From assembly GCA_034508935.3 (NCBI GenBank), contig CM067453.1:32105218-32169217 (forward strand): a DNA stretch of 64,000 nt, in the 5' to 3' direction. Positions 25,523 through 37,324 of this stretch are shown piece after piece. The position numbers were made by a program, and so were the translations under genes. Each line of letters begins with the position of its first letter. Within the stretch, counting starts at the first letter, position 1. The notes under the pieces were generated by a model, which worked only from the letters and a program-made list of their open reading frames with translations, was not told the origin of the DNA and ran no database searches. Origin of the DNA: Berghia stephanieae (taxonomy: Eukaryota > Mollusca > Gastropoda > Nudibranchia > Aeolidiidae).

Positions 25523-26394
25523 TTGCGTGGGAAAGGGTAAGCAAAATTTAACACCTACTCGCTAGCCGCCAAGGATTACGTATTCATTTCCTGAGCAGTC
25601 AATTGGGTATTAAAAAAAATAATGACAAATAATCTTATCGCGATAAATTTGAAAACCTCATTGTTGGAATCAGCTTGAAAAGTGGAGAAAAATTGTCTTT
25701 GTCTCATAAAAATCGGTCGAGAAATAACCTTTTTTGTAATATATTTGATTTTGAAAATAGCTTTCTCAAATTTTATAATTTTATGATAATTTCCTTATTT
25801 TCCGGTCGATGTTCTTGATTTATATATCGTTTTTCATTTCTCAATGAGACGAACGCACTGATGTAATTCGATTGATTCAAGAGTTTAAAACACAGATTTC
25901 GAGTTTTGATTGTGAGTCCAGCCGTACTAAGAATTCACGAGCGTTGAGATATGACGTAACTATACATACAAGACCTCGTTCTCCACGCCACAGTAGGGCT
26001 TCCATTCATCGCTTTCGGTCAACCGTGGTCTTTGAAGTTACACAACATATACCGCATATGATGCCTTTACATAAATCAAGGGCTGAGCTGACTCATGTTG
26101 ACAAGCGAGCTATCAAAAGAGGAATCCGTTGATTGGTCAAAAACTCAGGATTTCATATAAGGACATAAGTTCTTGAAAGCGATATCCACCCACCCGTCAG
26201 TGGACAGAACTGATATGATGAAATTAGGGATCCATAAAATGTTATATCATGGTAGGCTCCACCCTCTATATCTATTCTGGCGTAGATGTAGAAGGCGATA
26301 GCATTTCGGATGTCATAATGACTAGTGGGCAAAGGGTTAAAGCTTCCAAACAATCCCAATCGTCGTCTATCTCTAACGGGACCCGTTGGCGCAA
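24256..26394. mobile_element. 2.1-kb inverted-repeat (foldback-like) element
   Basis: The left arm at 24256-25168 and the right arm at about 25468-26394 are inverted copies. Landmarks occur in mirror order: AGATAGACGACGATTGGG, TTTAACCCTTTGCCCACTAG, AGGCTCCACC-type block, GAGCGTTGAGATATGACG, ATCGCGATAAATTTG-type block, AACACCTACTCGCTAGCCGC, then a (CA)n tract (25134-25168) facing a (GT)n tract (25470-25518). The spacer is about 300 bases without a gene. The arms differ at scattered sites, so the structure is not an assembly echo. There is no transposase and no clear target duplication. Confidence 0.85.
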
Positions 26395-26469
26395 ACTCAG
26401 TATTACGGAGTTATAGTTAGACACCGAAGCTCGCCTAACGAACGACTTGCCCAACACGTGACCATTTTT

Positions 26470-26949
26470 TTTCTCGCGTCCTCTCGTCTAATCTCGTCAC
26501 TCCGGAATAGAAAGAGGAGGCGGAGTTCATATGATATAACGCAATGAAAGTTCTGTCCGATGACGGGTGGGGGGATATCACCTCTCCAAAACTTACCTTA
26601 TTATATGAGATCTTGAGATTCTTATCCAATCATCGATTGCTCGTTTGACAGTTCGCTTGTGAACAGTTAGGAGACCATCTCTTGATTTATGGGCAGGCGG
26701 CTTTGCGTAAAGGCGGTGAGTGTTGTATACATCAAAGAGTACCGCTGACCGATGGGTAAATAGTGGTTTTGTAACCCAAAAGCCCTGCCGTCTCGACTGC
26801 AAGGTCTTGTATGTAATAGTTGCGTCACCATCTCAAGGCTCAGGAATTAATTAGTGAGCTGATTCAAACAATGTGGGTTTCAAATTTATCGTATACGTAA
26901 TCATTTGGAAGCTACAGAGAAAGGTGTTTTTGTGTAATCCCTTTCACAC

Positions 26950-26986
<37 letters not shown>

Positions 26987-26990
26987 AACA
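26470..26990 (+). repeat. Third, diverged copy of the inverted-repeat arm
   Basis: In the same direction as the left arm it shares GATATAAC, TTCTGTCC..TGACGGGTGG, the ATGAGATCTTGAG-type block, CGATTGCTCGTTTGA, GGTCTTGTATGTA and a final CA/CG-rich tract at 26945-26990. It is shorter and much more diverged than the other two. Confidence 0.65.
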
Positions 26991-28439
26991 TATACAAACA
27001 ATACACATCCCTGGTCATCTATTGCCTATATTATTAATGTTAATATATACATCCCATGCTGATTGTCACTACCCCCCCCCCCCCCCTCCAACCATTTCCA
27101 CCATCCAAGTACCAGCGGCCTTTTCTCTTTGATTTCGTATCATGGTCTACCCGAAGCCCAACACCTCGATCGTTTGTGGGTCAACCCCCCCCCCCCCCTC
27201 CCCCCACCTTCCCCCGTAATCAATTTATAATTTTCTCTCTGTATAGAGCGCCACATGCACAATTATATACTATTGAATGACACTGACCTTGCCCCTCCCC
27301 TAACACAAGCCAACAGCAACCCAAGCTATCCTCTATCACGTGACCTTAGATCCGATGCTGCATACCGCTTGAGAGTCTTCACTATCCAGATCTCGTTCAT
27401 GGTCACGTGAGAAGGCTATATCCGTTCGGGTTCGGCGTTCGGGTTCGGCGTTCGACCCGATTTCGTTAAAAGCCTATTGTCGGCAATCCGACGCCCATTC
27501 GTCGGCACTTGACTGCTCGCCGCCGGTCGAGTTGGGTCTCGCCGACACTCTGACAATTGACGTCACTCGCAATCAGATTACTTTAGCAATAAAAAAAAAA
27601 TAAGTGATCCGGGAGATCGCAACTACCGTGATTGTCGGAAAACCGACAATTGTCGGCACACATGCAGGTCTATTATAGATAGTATGCGGTTAAACAGCTG
27701 ATCGGAGTGGAAGTTTACTTCCGGCTGGCAGAAAGCAATGGAAGACAATGGCGTAGAATAGTAAAATATTAGTTTCTGTCGATAATCTTCCGTATTTTTC
27801 TGGTTCTAGACATAAATATATTTTTTTAAAAATTCCCGTTAATGATGTCGACCCCTATGCCATTTGTGAACACGACTGGTGCCATAATCTTTAGGAACTA
27901 CAGCCAGTCTCATCGTTTGATGTAGCGAACTACCTCGTCACGACCACAAGTTTCTGTCTACACGGTCTACACATTTCACGGTAAGTCTGTATTATTTAAT
28001 CGTTTCCCTATGCTATACCTATACTATGTTACACCATTCACGGCTAATTGTAAGATTTATTCTCAAAAAATCACAGAAGACAGATATGTCGAACCTGACA
28101 CGGGAATATTAATATGATATGACCTGCTTCACGAGTCGTGATCATCTTAGTCTTAGTAAGTTTAGTCTAAGTTAAGTCAGTCTAAGTAGTGGATCAATGA
28201 GTCTTTGCGGTTACATTCAAATTTCAACTATTTTGCCTTTAAGGTGATGAATTCCTCCGAATTCACCGAAGATTATAAATAATAATTTAAATTAAAAACA
28301 CCAGGGCAGGCAATGACTATAAAATCAATGTGGTCCAAATCAAACTGATTAATACAGTAACAAAACATCATACCCATAAGACTGTTTTAAAAGCCCCACC
28401 CCATTCCAAGGGACTGAGCTTGATCCCGAGTGAATATTT
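26991..28439. other. No gene seen; poly-C runs, GC-rich short repeats, element-end-like junction at 27.67 kb
   Basis: Poly-C runs lie at 27070-27087 and 27186-27199. GTTCGGGTTCGGC is repeated at 27422-27455. TCGGC/GCCGA-rich short dyads run to 27660. At 27662-27690 CATGCAGGTCTA is followed by TTA and TAGATAGTATGC, resembling the two edges of the 19.8-kb segment placed back to back. CACGGTAAGTCTG near 27978 looks like a splice donor, but no coding exon could be supported. Confidence 0.5.
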
Positions 28440-28640
28440 TTTTTCTTATCCCACTCCCCTTGTCAATCCAGCAGTGATTGGGTAGCTGAGTCTGTTAGAT
28501 CTAGCGGAAAGTACTTTGACATAGACTAGAGTCCTATCTAAAGGGTAGCAATTGCTATGGTCCGTTTCGCGCTTTTCAAACCAGGTTAAACTTCGGCTCC
28601 ATTGAATGACTACTTTTTTATTCGATATTTTACTCAATCC
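28440..28640 (+). mobile_element. SINE-X fragment
   Basis: It shares CAGTGATTGGGTAGCTGAG, CTGTTAGATCTAG, TAGAGTCCTATCTAAAGGGT and a final CACTACTT-like end (GACTACTTTTTTATT) with the copies at 29.3, 53.1 and 57.3-57.9 kb. The tRNA-like head is not recognisable. Confidence 0.65.
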
Positions 28641-29282
28641 CCCAACTATATAATTTTTAGCCCCACGGCTGATGTTGAGTTATGGAATTGTGTCTCTCTG
28701 AATAATTCTAATAACCTTTCAGATGAGTACTCCACATTTCACAGCAAATTTAATTCACTGTTGTTAACTAAGTGTGATAACAACAGTTTTTATCCTCTAG
28801 TTTCAATTAATAATATTACCACCATTGCCACAATTTTTTTTTTCAGGCTTACAGGGGACTGACAACTTATAATCAGGCCTACAATGGATGGGTGACGGAT
28901 GTAAAATGGTTTAAACCTCCTAGCTGTGGGAAAGTGGTACTAGCTGCTAAGGTAACCCCCCCCCCCCCGCCCCGTTTTCATCTCACTTCTATGATTATTA
29001 TTACTGTTATTACATATTATTATTTTGATTTCTACATTTATTTATATTACTCCATGCAGGATTGATAATACGATATAGAGGTTTTTAACACATGGCTATA
29101 TTCATTACAATGAATTTTCTTGAACTAGAATATGAATAACTTAAAAAAAAAAAAGAAATAAGAAACTTCTTTAATAGGTTCAAGTTCTACTATGGGAGAC
29201 TCAGTCGAGTCCTTGGAAAAGCCTCTTTACTCACATTTGCTCAGTCAGTGTGTTCGGACATAAACGTTTAATGGTTTTGCGA
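28641..29282. other. No gene seen
   Basis: This is AT-rich DNA with a poly-C run at 28957-28968 and a poly-A run near 29143. Confidence 0.5.
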
Positions 29283-29545
29283 CTCATGGCAGTCCCGTTA
29301 ACTCAGTTGGTAGAGCACCCATTTCACAATCAAAGAGACCGAGATATATCCTAGATGAAGTTAAGATCCCACCCCCTCCCCTTTCTTTTATTTTTGTACA
29401 CCCAGCAGTAATTTGGCAATAGAAAAGCGCCCTATTAGAAGGGTAACAAGTTATTATTTTCACACTATAGAAGCTGGGATGAAATCTGGCTCTATAGACC
29501 TAATGGTTCTGATAGACTACTTTTGGTGCTTGCGACACTATTACG
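29283..29545 (+). mobile_element. SINE-X, full length with tRNA-like head
   Basis: The head CAGTCCCGTTAACTCAGTTGG has an A-box-like TAACTCAGTTGGTAGAGC. It is followed by the family body: CACCCAGCAGTAAT, CGCCCTATTAGAAGGGTAAC, and the terminal CTACTTTTGG. The better-preserved head at 57255 (TAGCTCATTTGGTAGAGCA, GATCGATCCC) supports the tRNA origin. Confidence 0.65.
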
Positions 29546-29689
29546 TCATTTTCAGCACAATTAAAAGCTGTTGCGAAATACGTAGTAAGAAAAATGGGCT
29601 TGGATCAAATACAGAGCAGAAGTAGATCAAGGTTATTAATGTGCTTAGTTTTGAGATCGCCTAACAGTTCCATCCAGAGACGGAATACA

Positions 29690-30480
29690 CTCAAATGTTT
29701 ATGTTTAATTCAAGAGTTTTACTGCACTTGCGACACATTTCAGCACCAGTAAAAAGGAATAAAATGGGATTGTAAAAATTTCCAGATTTACAATTAAAAG
29801 CACACAAGAAAAGTAAGACAAAGAGGAACGAATGTAGATTCCAAGAGAATGCTATCAGTGTACTAAGTCTGATAACACCCAAAAGTCTCATCCTGACACA
29901 AGCACAGGTCCCCCCTAAGAGGAATACACTCAAACGTTCACGTATTATTTTTTTTATTATATTATATTAAGTTACGTTATGCCTTTTGCGCAGCGATATC
30001 ATAAGATATCGTCGCCTAGGCATTCCACGAAGGAATATAGATAACTCATCAAACAAGATGTCTGATGTCAACAGGAATCACCCACGTTGTCAAGTGAGCA
30101 AATTGGGGTTAATAATCTTGCTCAAGGAAAAAAAAACGAAAGTGCCTGAAGCGGGGCTCGAACCTGGGTCATCCGGATCACAGTGCACTGCCTTAACCAC
30201 TCGGCCACTTCGCCCCCCATATTATATATAACACAATATATATAATAATATATATAAAAAAAATTTACGCGAACCGATTTACAAGACAAAAAAAAATTTT
30301 TTTCCAAAACCAACAATATTCATTTGACTGTTTTCTCTCTCAGCCAATGACTCCGGCAAGGGAAAGGACAAAACCAAGTAATCTCATTCCAAGACAAGGA
30401 CATAAAGAAACTTGGAAAACAATATAAGGGATAGAGGACACAGCATGACCTCTTGCCACCATGGGAAGTCAAAGACCCCA
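29690..30480 (-). mobile_element. 540-bp retroposon family (R540), split by another SINE
   Basis: The parts at 29690-29940 and 30315-30480 together match the two halves of the uninterrupted copies at 47470-48002 and 49626-50152. Sense is minus, judging from the A-rich tail formed by the plus-strand TTTTTGTTTTTAAGGG-type end of the family, which is worn down here. This copy is clearly older and more diverged than the other two. Confidence 0.65.
29975..30225 (-). mobile_element. SINE-D with tRNA-Ser/Leu-like head
   Basis: On the minus strand, GGCGAAGTGGCCGAGTGGTT holds an A-box match (TGGCCGAGTGGTTAAGGC), and CCAGGTTCGAGCCCCGC holds a B box. The body follows after a T-run: CTTGAGCAAGATTATTAACC and further sequence to about 29975. 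The element sits inside the R540 copy. Confidence 0.72.
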
Positions 30481-30499
30481 CCCAGTCTATTGTTTATAA

Positions 30500-30700
30500 A
30501 ATGTTGATTATAAATTTACAAAATAAATTTACATCCATTTGTCACTCTCTCATCTAAGGACAGGAAAAAAAGCATGTAATCTTATTCCAAAACAAAGATA
30601 GAAAGCTACCTGAAAAAGGAATACAGACATAGGGGGGTGAAGAAAGCAATAATGACCTTGCCCACAATGGAAGGTCAATGACCCCACACCCAGGGTAGAA
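30500..30700 (-). mobile_element. R540 fragment
   Basis: Bases 30505-30700 repeat the plus-strand right end (the 5' end in minus sense) of the R540 family: AAGCATGTAATCTTATTCCA, ACATAGGGGG, ATGGAAGGTCAATGACCCCA. It directly follows the preceding copy, so this may be a local duplication. Confidence 0.55.
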
Positions 30701-32929
30701 AAATGAGAACTCAGTCAAGCATTCACCATCAAATTACAAAAGCAACGGATAAAACAAATTTTTAAAAAAGTCATTACAGTACTTTATTTTCTTTATTGTG
30801 CTCCAACTTCATGTTTAAATATACAATGGATTTCTATTTATTTGCCAATTCAAAAATATTATTAGGTTTTGAATATTATTGCAGAACATATAATATATCA
30901 ATGACTATCCCGCACAAATCTTTGGGCCTCTTTTTCGCTCACGAAGTGCCCGAATTCGCGTCAAAATATGGGACGAAGCCGTTTCGTATATGCTATTTTA
31001 AAAATTAATTACGACGCTGTTTATCTATGAATATGACTGAAAGTTGGCACACTGTTAGAAAAAAGGTCATTTTAGATTATGTCAAGCGACAAAACTCGTG
31101 CGATTACCAGAAGACCGTTAAAAATAGATTTTTACTCTTTGGAGTAAAATATTTCTAAAACTACCGGGCTGGAGGTTTTGTCGCTGACAAGGTAATACAT
31201 GAACATTTCTTCTTTTTGGTTGTAAAATTTCATATGAATATGACGAGTACTTTTCCCATATTTTACAAAACACCATCCTAATTTGCTCTTCAAGTTTCAA
31301 TCTTTTAATCCACTTATTACGCAAGATACAACCAAAGGTCGAAAAAAAAAAATGCCGAAAAAGCGTCTCATATTTTCGTGTTTTTTTCCTCTTTGCGGGT
31401 CATCCAAATAAAACTGTATAACTTGTTTATTTATGAATGGATTTTCAAAATTCAAAAACATTTTTACTCAGTGGAGATGGGCTTGGATTTTAGATAAAAA
31501 TTTTCTTCAAAAAGAGAAAAAAACATTTTTCATAGTCATTGCTATATAATAATGGTAACATAAGTAATACTACTACTACTAGTAGTAATACTACAACTAG
31601 TACAATTTTTTCACAAACATTTCGGGCAAAAGTAAAAATGTTTAACAATGTATTAGTCTAATGAAAAGAATGAAAAGGATTACAAAGGTATATAAAATCA
31701 AGCATTATTGGAAAAGAATGAATAAAAAGTCTGACTGCTTTCTTTTCGTTTCAGGTTCGCCATTCCCAAAAATTGGGTTATAGTGGACTCCGTGTGTCGA
31801 CAAGTGCCTTCTGCTCAGCATCAAGATGGGAACCTGAAATGTCTGTCTTCACAATCCTGTAAAAGAAATACCAAGATTAAGTTAATACATAGAGCAAATA
31901 GTACATTATTGACCTACCACCTCTGGCGTCTATCGTGTCACTGGGAATTTTAATTTTAATATTTTAATATGTTTGAAAACAAAGAAAACTTAAGCCCCAT
32001 TTCCTCAAATACGCAAGTCATTCATTTTACAGGTCAAAATAATTTTTTTTAAAGTTTTTCTTTGACTTCAACTTCAAATGCCAATAGTGCCTGAACCTTA
32101 TGATGAATTCCAAAATGGTTTGGCATATTTATGTGGAAATCTATTCTTTTAAAAAAATAGAGTTGTGGATCACCATTGCTCCGTACAGCAAATGTTAAAT
32201 ATTTATCATCAGCACAAAATTACTGGCAAACCTAAAAATTCTAAAACTATTTATTTACAAACTCTACAAGTAACACGCAAATATTTTAAAAACTAAATGT
32301 AATTCTATCACCTGTGGAATCAAACTTGTATGCTCAGAAAATCTGCTGTACTGTAATTTTCGGGCAATTATTGGCCTTCGCCAAAAAAGAAAAAAAATAA
32401 GAACTGTATTTCCTACACCAGTATACAAAAAACACACATATATGTTTTCTCTACACGGGAAATTCCATTGAGTGTTACAAGCGCTGCACCTAACCATCAA
32501 CTTCTTGTAGATACCGCTAGCTATAACCAATAAAAATGGACAAACTTAGCCCATAATATTTTACATTTCTGGGAATGTTAGTTTTTTCTTTTATGCCATA
32601 TAATTTATTAATTTTTTATTTAATTTGTTGCCAGCGTGTGTATTTTGTACATACATAGGGAATAGGTACATGCTTCTGTAAAAAAAAACGTTTGATTGGT
32701 CATTCTGCTGATTTGTGCAGATTGCCTTTTACACAATGAAATGACAATTGGCTTGTAAAAATAACATGTAGACTATATATTAATATATTCATTTAGCTTA
32801 AACGCATAATTTAAGGTTAATAAAACATTTCCTCCCAGATCTTAATAATTGAGGAATAAATCAATATGGGTGAACTCATTTAATTCTATCTATCTCATCA
32901 TAAGAACACTTTGTCACTACGTTGTGTGG
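30701..32929. other. No gene seen
   Basis: This is AT-rich DNA. A short palindrome of ACTACTACTAGTAGTA type lies at 31568-31586. A small pair of inverted blocks (AAAATATGGGACGAAGCCG near 30964 and GCGTCTCATATTTTCG near 31363) might mark an old element. Confidence 0.45.
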
Positions 32930-33060
32930 CCTTGAGCAAGTCACCTCAGCCCTAGCTCAGTTTGTGGCGCTGTGTTGCGGCAATGGCTGGGTTATTTCAG
33001 TCTCCCTTTAGAATAGACTCCAAAGACAAATTTTCCCTAGAGGTGAATAAAGAGAATCTA
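32930..33060 (+). mobile_element. SINE-B fragment
   Basis: Shared landmarks are CCTTGAGCAAGTCACCTCAG, CTGGGTTATTTCAGTC, AGAATAGACTCC and GAATAAAGAG. The 5' head is degraded. Confidence 0.65.
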
Positions 33061-34189
33061 TATTTTTAAAATTTGTTACGCTATAGTCAAAGACAAAAAC
33101 CTTCAGGATTTTCTAATTTTGTATGAACTATCCTAAAAGGCAACCTATCCATAGCATAGAAGGACATGCTCACAATAGTATTCATTTCATTGCCCTCAAA
33201 TTTAATGGATCTTCCTCTTTTATTAATTGTCATTGCCCATTCATTCAATAAAACAAAATTAATCAACATAATAAAGACAAAGCTTTTGATTCAAATGAAG
33301 TGATGTTTTTGTTCAGTTATTTATTATCTCTGAAGGTAAAAGTCTTAAAACTCAACCATGTAAGCTTTTGTACAGTCTGGTTATTTGAAAAAAAACTTCT
33401 CTTGATGTCAGTTCTTGCACCAACAATTTGGACAAACTTTTGACTTCATTACTGGCTCACCAGACAGGCATTCCTTACATACCTTATGAGCAAATGAAGT
33501 CACTTGATATGTGCTCTATTCCCCTTTGTCTTATTACATTCCTCAAGTCATAGATTTGTGTCTTAGCTTTGCAATATGAAATATGATTTTGTGCCCTTTG
33601 TCTATTGTTATATGCATAGATCTACAATCTTTTCACTCTCTATTCAACTTCCTTTCAACTGTCAATGCAATGACCTTAAAGTGTAATGAACGCACAAACG
33701 TTGCTAATCTCACTTTTTACCCCCAAAAAATTGCTTGATTTGGACCTATTAAATTTCCTGAGAGTGAGATCTGCTTTTATTTTTATATAGCGCATGCAAT
33801 ATCCACCCAAAGCACTCTACAAGATGTCCCAAGCCAACAGAAACATTAACATATAGGAAGAGATATCATGCAGACATAAATATTGTTTTAAACAGATACA
33901 ATCAATACACTTACATTTACATGGTCAATGATTGAGCTAGTTTCTCCAATTGTTGATTGTTCAACTAGAGCCGTTGCTGCCTGCAGTCATTGCGTTTGTT
34001 CCTATCTTTAAGACATGAGTAATGGTCTGTTTTTTTCTCTGCCCCATGTCCAAGCTTTAACGTTGGAAACCCAATCAGGATCAGTTTCATCAAGCAGTGA
34101 TGCTGGCCTACCTGTAAAGGCAAAAAAATTGATTGTTGAAATATATTACTTCATTTCTTGCCTATTACAATCTGGTCCTGGTCCTTGTG
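33061..34189. other. No gene seen; LINE-tail-like piece at 33.77-33.87 kb
   Basis: Read on the minus strand, 33775-33835 (CTTGTAGAGTGCTTTGGGTG, GCTATATAAAAAT) resembles an L2/CR1-type 3' end. The rest is unremarkable. Confidence 0.45.
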
Positions 34190-34500
34190 TGGCTATGTGG
34201 TCTAGTGGTATGACACTCGATTTTGGATCGGAAGGTCATGGGTTCGAGCCTTGCGCTCGACGCATAGTTGAGTCCTTGGAAAAGGCTCTTTATTCACATT
34301 CTCTCACCGTACTCAGGTGTAAAATGAATACCTGGCCGTTTACAGCGTTTTCTTTGTCCGAAAAATTGTAGTGTCGCCTAAAAGGCGTCATGTCCCGTTC
34401 TACATGTTAAATGTTGCTGTTGACCAGGGACCCCTTGTAAAGCGCTTTGAGCACATTTAGTGGATATTGCGCTATAATATAAAGCTCAATTTTTAAATTA
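34190..34500 (+). mobile_element. SINE-A: tRNA-like head with L2-like tail
   Basis: The head ATGTGGTCTAGTGGTATGAC with GGGTTCGAGCC gives clear A- and B-box matches. The body includes CTTGGAAAAGGCTCTT, ACCTGGCCGTT and TGTTGCTGTTGACCAGGGA. The tail TTGTAAAGCGCTTTGAGCAC...GCGCTATA resembles L2/CR1 LINE 3' ends, which fits mobilisation by such a LINE. A close copy lies at 56085-56385. Confidence 0.85.
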
Positions 34501-34589
34501 TTTTTTTTTTACAATCCTTAAGTTTTCCGTTAAATTTACATCAAGCTTTGTCAAATTAGAACAAGGGTAGAACAATTATATAGTGCAAT

Positions 34590-34853
34590 TTCCATGAAAT
34601 GAAAATTTGTTCAAAGCGCTTTGCAAGGGGTTTATAGCCAACACTTCTTCACTAGAGGAATTCAAGCGTCGATTGATTACATTCTTATTCCGACAGGCTT
34701 TCTTTTGATTATGTGTATAATTAGCGTTGTTCGTGTACTGTGTTAGGGCTTCATGATTAAGTTAATCTATGTTTTGCGCCCAGAGCCCTCCTGATGAAGG
34801 GATGTTTGGCGCACTATAAATCTATACCATTATTATTATTATCAACAGCAAGA
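34590..34853 (+). mobile_element. CR1/L2-like LINE 3' end
   Basis: The last residues SLEEFKRRLITFLFRQAF are readable at 34650-34707, then a stop. The 3' untranslated tail follows, with GCGCCCAGAGCCCTCCTGAT, GGCGCACTATAAAT and ATTATTATTATT. A short piece before it (34590-34640) is an unrelated reversed SINE/LINE tail. Confidence 0.7.
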
Positions 34854-34932
34854 CTCTACATGCAGGTCGAGACATGACGCTTGTTAGGCAATATTACATT
34901 TTTTCCAGAAAGAGACAATGCTGTTTAACAGG

Positions 34933-35135
34933 CCTGCATCTGCCCCCTGAAAAACTTGCCTGAAAATCCTCGAGCTGAAGCTTTTTCAATAACATGAGCA
35001 AAAATCCCCATTTCCCAGAATATTTTCTTAGAATTTCACCAATTCAATAGGCTGTTAAACAAAATGAAAAAGTATTTTAATTAATTTTTTGTTCCGGCAG
35101 AGCGAAATTGCCAGAAATGCCGGCAAATTTACAGG
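34933..35135. mobile_element. hAT-like MITE, about 200 bp
   Basis: The left end is CAGGCCTGCATCTGCC. The right end, reversed, is TAGGCCTGTAAATTTGCCGG. The resemblance of the ends to hAT-type TIRs and the small size suggest a non-autonomous element. Its target duplication is not clear. Confidence 0.5.
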
Positions 35136-36449
35136 CCTATGTTAAAAGCCAGTTACCCAATTTATGCCTGAGTATGGTGAGAGAATGTGAATAAAGTTCC
35201 TTTCCCAATGACTCAACTGCTCAGAACGGGTCTGGAACCTTAATCCTTCCAAAATGACGGTGATAACTATACCACATAGCTGCAATTAAAGTATCGGGAT
35301 CCCAAAGGACAATTTTTTTAAATTGAAATTTTATTATTATTATTATTGTCATATTTGGGAAAAATTCCATATGAAGGCCCTAATTCAATGACTATACGAA
35401 ACATTATAACTAATCCTCACCTTGAGTTAAAATTAGTTTCTAACTATGAAAATTATGAAAAGTCATTTTAGTGGATTGATAGAGGTCGATTGTTTCTTTC
35501 TTTGGATTAAATTTTAAAATAATATTAATTATTATATTAATTTTGTCATTAAAAAAATAACCATTACTATCATTATAAACTGACACTGGCAATCACTAAG
35601 CAGCGTGTTAAACTTCTGTCAAAAACTAGCATTTACATGTCCAACAGTGGTGTAGAAAAGCAGTTTGTTCGTGTTACTTTACAATACACCACCAACGGAG
35701 GAACGGAAAAAAAAAACTTAAGAAAAACGCAACCTTACTTTTAATATTTTTTCAAATGGAGAACATGTTTTTAAAATGCACAATAAAATAATCTTGACAA
35801 AGCATAAGTTATAAACTGGAACATTATAATTCTAAAATGAATGACCAGAACAACAGTGAAAGACTTCCTAATCTCATAAAAGCCAAAGCTTGAAAACGAA
35901 AGTAGCCCTATCACTATCGGTAATGAGGCATTTGGTTTTGATTTAGAGTATGTTGCACGAGAAATGCATGAAATATTCATGGTCCTATCTGATAACTAAA
36001 CACAACAAATAAAAGATCATCCATCCGGACCGTGTATGGACCATAAAATAAAATGATTCCTTCTAGACCGCCTACAGACTACAGACAGATTACATCTGAG
36101 TCTGAGATGAGTCAGATGATTTCTCCAACTTCGGAGTTTCGCATAGAAAAGTCACATCGGTGAAAAATCCCTCCGTAGATTTTGTTAGACCACCGAGTTT
36201 GAAATTTTTGATTTGATTTCTCTTCCATGAAAAAGAATAAAACACATATTTACTAAATCATAAACTTGCAACGTCAGAAATTAAGGCAAGGACCTTGGTC
36301 GGTTGCCGCCAACTCCGTGACATGCTATGGCCCACAATGGCTACATGATGATGTTGGACCGAAGTAAACTTGCTTTGTTCACAATAATAAAAATTAATTC
36401 ATATCGTATATATAATATTTAAGATTTTAATTTGTCCATCAATTCTTAC
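35136..36449. other. No gene seen
   Basis: This is AT-rich DNA. It contains the intron downstream of the THAP exon, if that exon was ever spliced. No following exon was found. Confidence 0.45.
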
Positions 36450-36664
36450 CTTTAACAAAATGATCATTGCAAACTCGGTGGCTGCAAGTTAGATTTGAGC
36501 CATCGCCAAATCCCTTTCTTCTGATCGCTGCAACTGTCTCCGCTGGGTTAAATTTATTATTTTTGGGTCCTTCGTCTTCCTAATGGATGGTAACCTGAAC
36601 ATTTTGACTCCATCTCGACCCTGTCTTCTAGTGCATCCGATGATTATGCAGTTATTTGGCACGT
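36450..36664 (-). pseudogene. THAP-domain exon, degraded
   Basis: On the minus strand, VPNNCIIIGCTRRQGR is followed by VKMFRLPSIRKTKDPK. After a frame change, AAIRRKGFGDGS and CSHRVCNDHFVK complete it. This is the C-x4-C ... C-x2-H pattern of a THAP zinc finger, with the FRLP and CxxHF landmarks. The exon ends at a consensus donor (AAAG|GTAAGAATT). The usual ATG is replaced by GTG, with a stop just upstream, and there is one frame change before AAIRR, so it is dead. THAP domains occur both in host transcription factors and in P-element/Kolobok-type transposases. Position, about 115 bases from the edge of the 19.8-kb segment, favours a transposon origin but does not prove it. Confidence 0.68.
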
Positions 36665-37324
36665 TTCACGTTTGAAAAATTGGACAAGAGCTTGTTTCAC
36701 ATAAATGTATACAAGCAGCCAAGTTCTTTTGCCATCCGGAACTAAAGTAGGTCATTGCGTGACGTCATCAGCATACTATCTATATATTCATAACATTGGA
36801 AGAAAGTTGGTGGATGGATTGTTGACCAAAACTGGTGAATCACAATTCTGATTATTCTGATTTACAAGTCTGAATAATAATATCAACAACAACAATAATA
36901 TTAATAATACTAATGGCAATCTAGAACGTTTCTCCAGCCTTATGGATAGAATTCCAAAGAAATAGTGACATATTTAGAATGCTGTATAAAGAATTCTCCT
37001 GCCAGGTCATCCATCAAGGAAAATATTTCCTGAATTTCATGTCACCACTGAGTGAGACTGGACAATTGTCAACACTTCTATTTCTAATTCTGATGGATAG
37101 GACCACAGAAAGTCAGAAGTGACCAATTGTATTGACATTGCATTGGATGACTTTTCACTATCACCAAAATTGTACACAATACACTAATTATGGACAACTA
37201 TGATATCACTTATTATGCTCTGATTGTCATTGGCTAGTTATAAATTGGAAGGTCTGGGAGAGGAAAAAAAACTGGAACTATAGATATAAAATATAACATG
37301 TACATTGCGCATTTTTTTCTCTAG

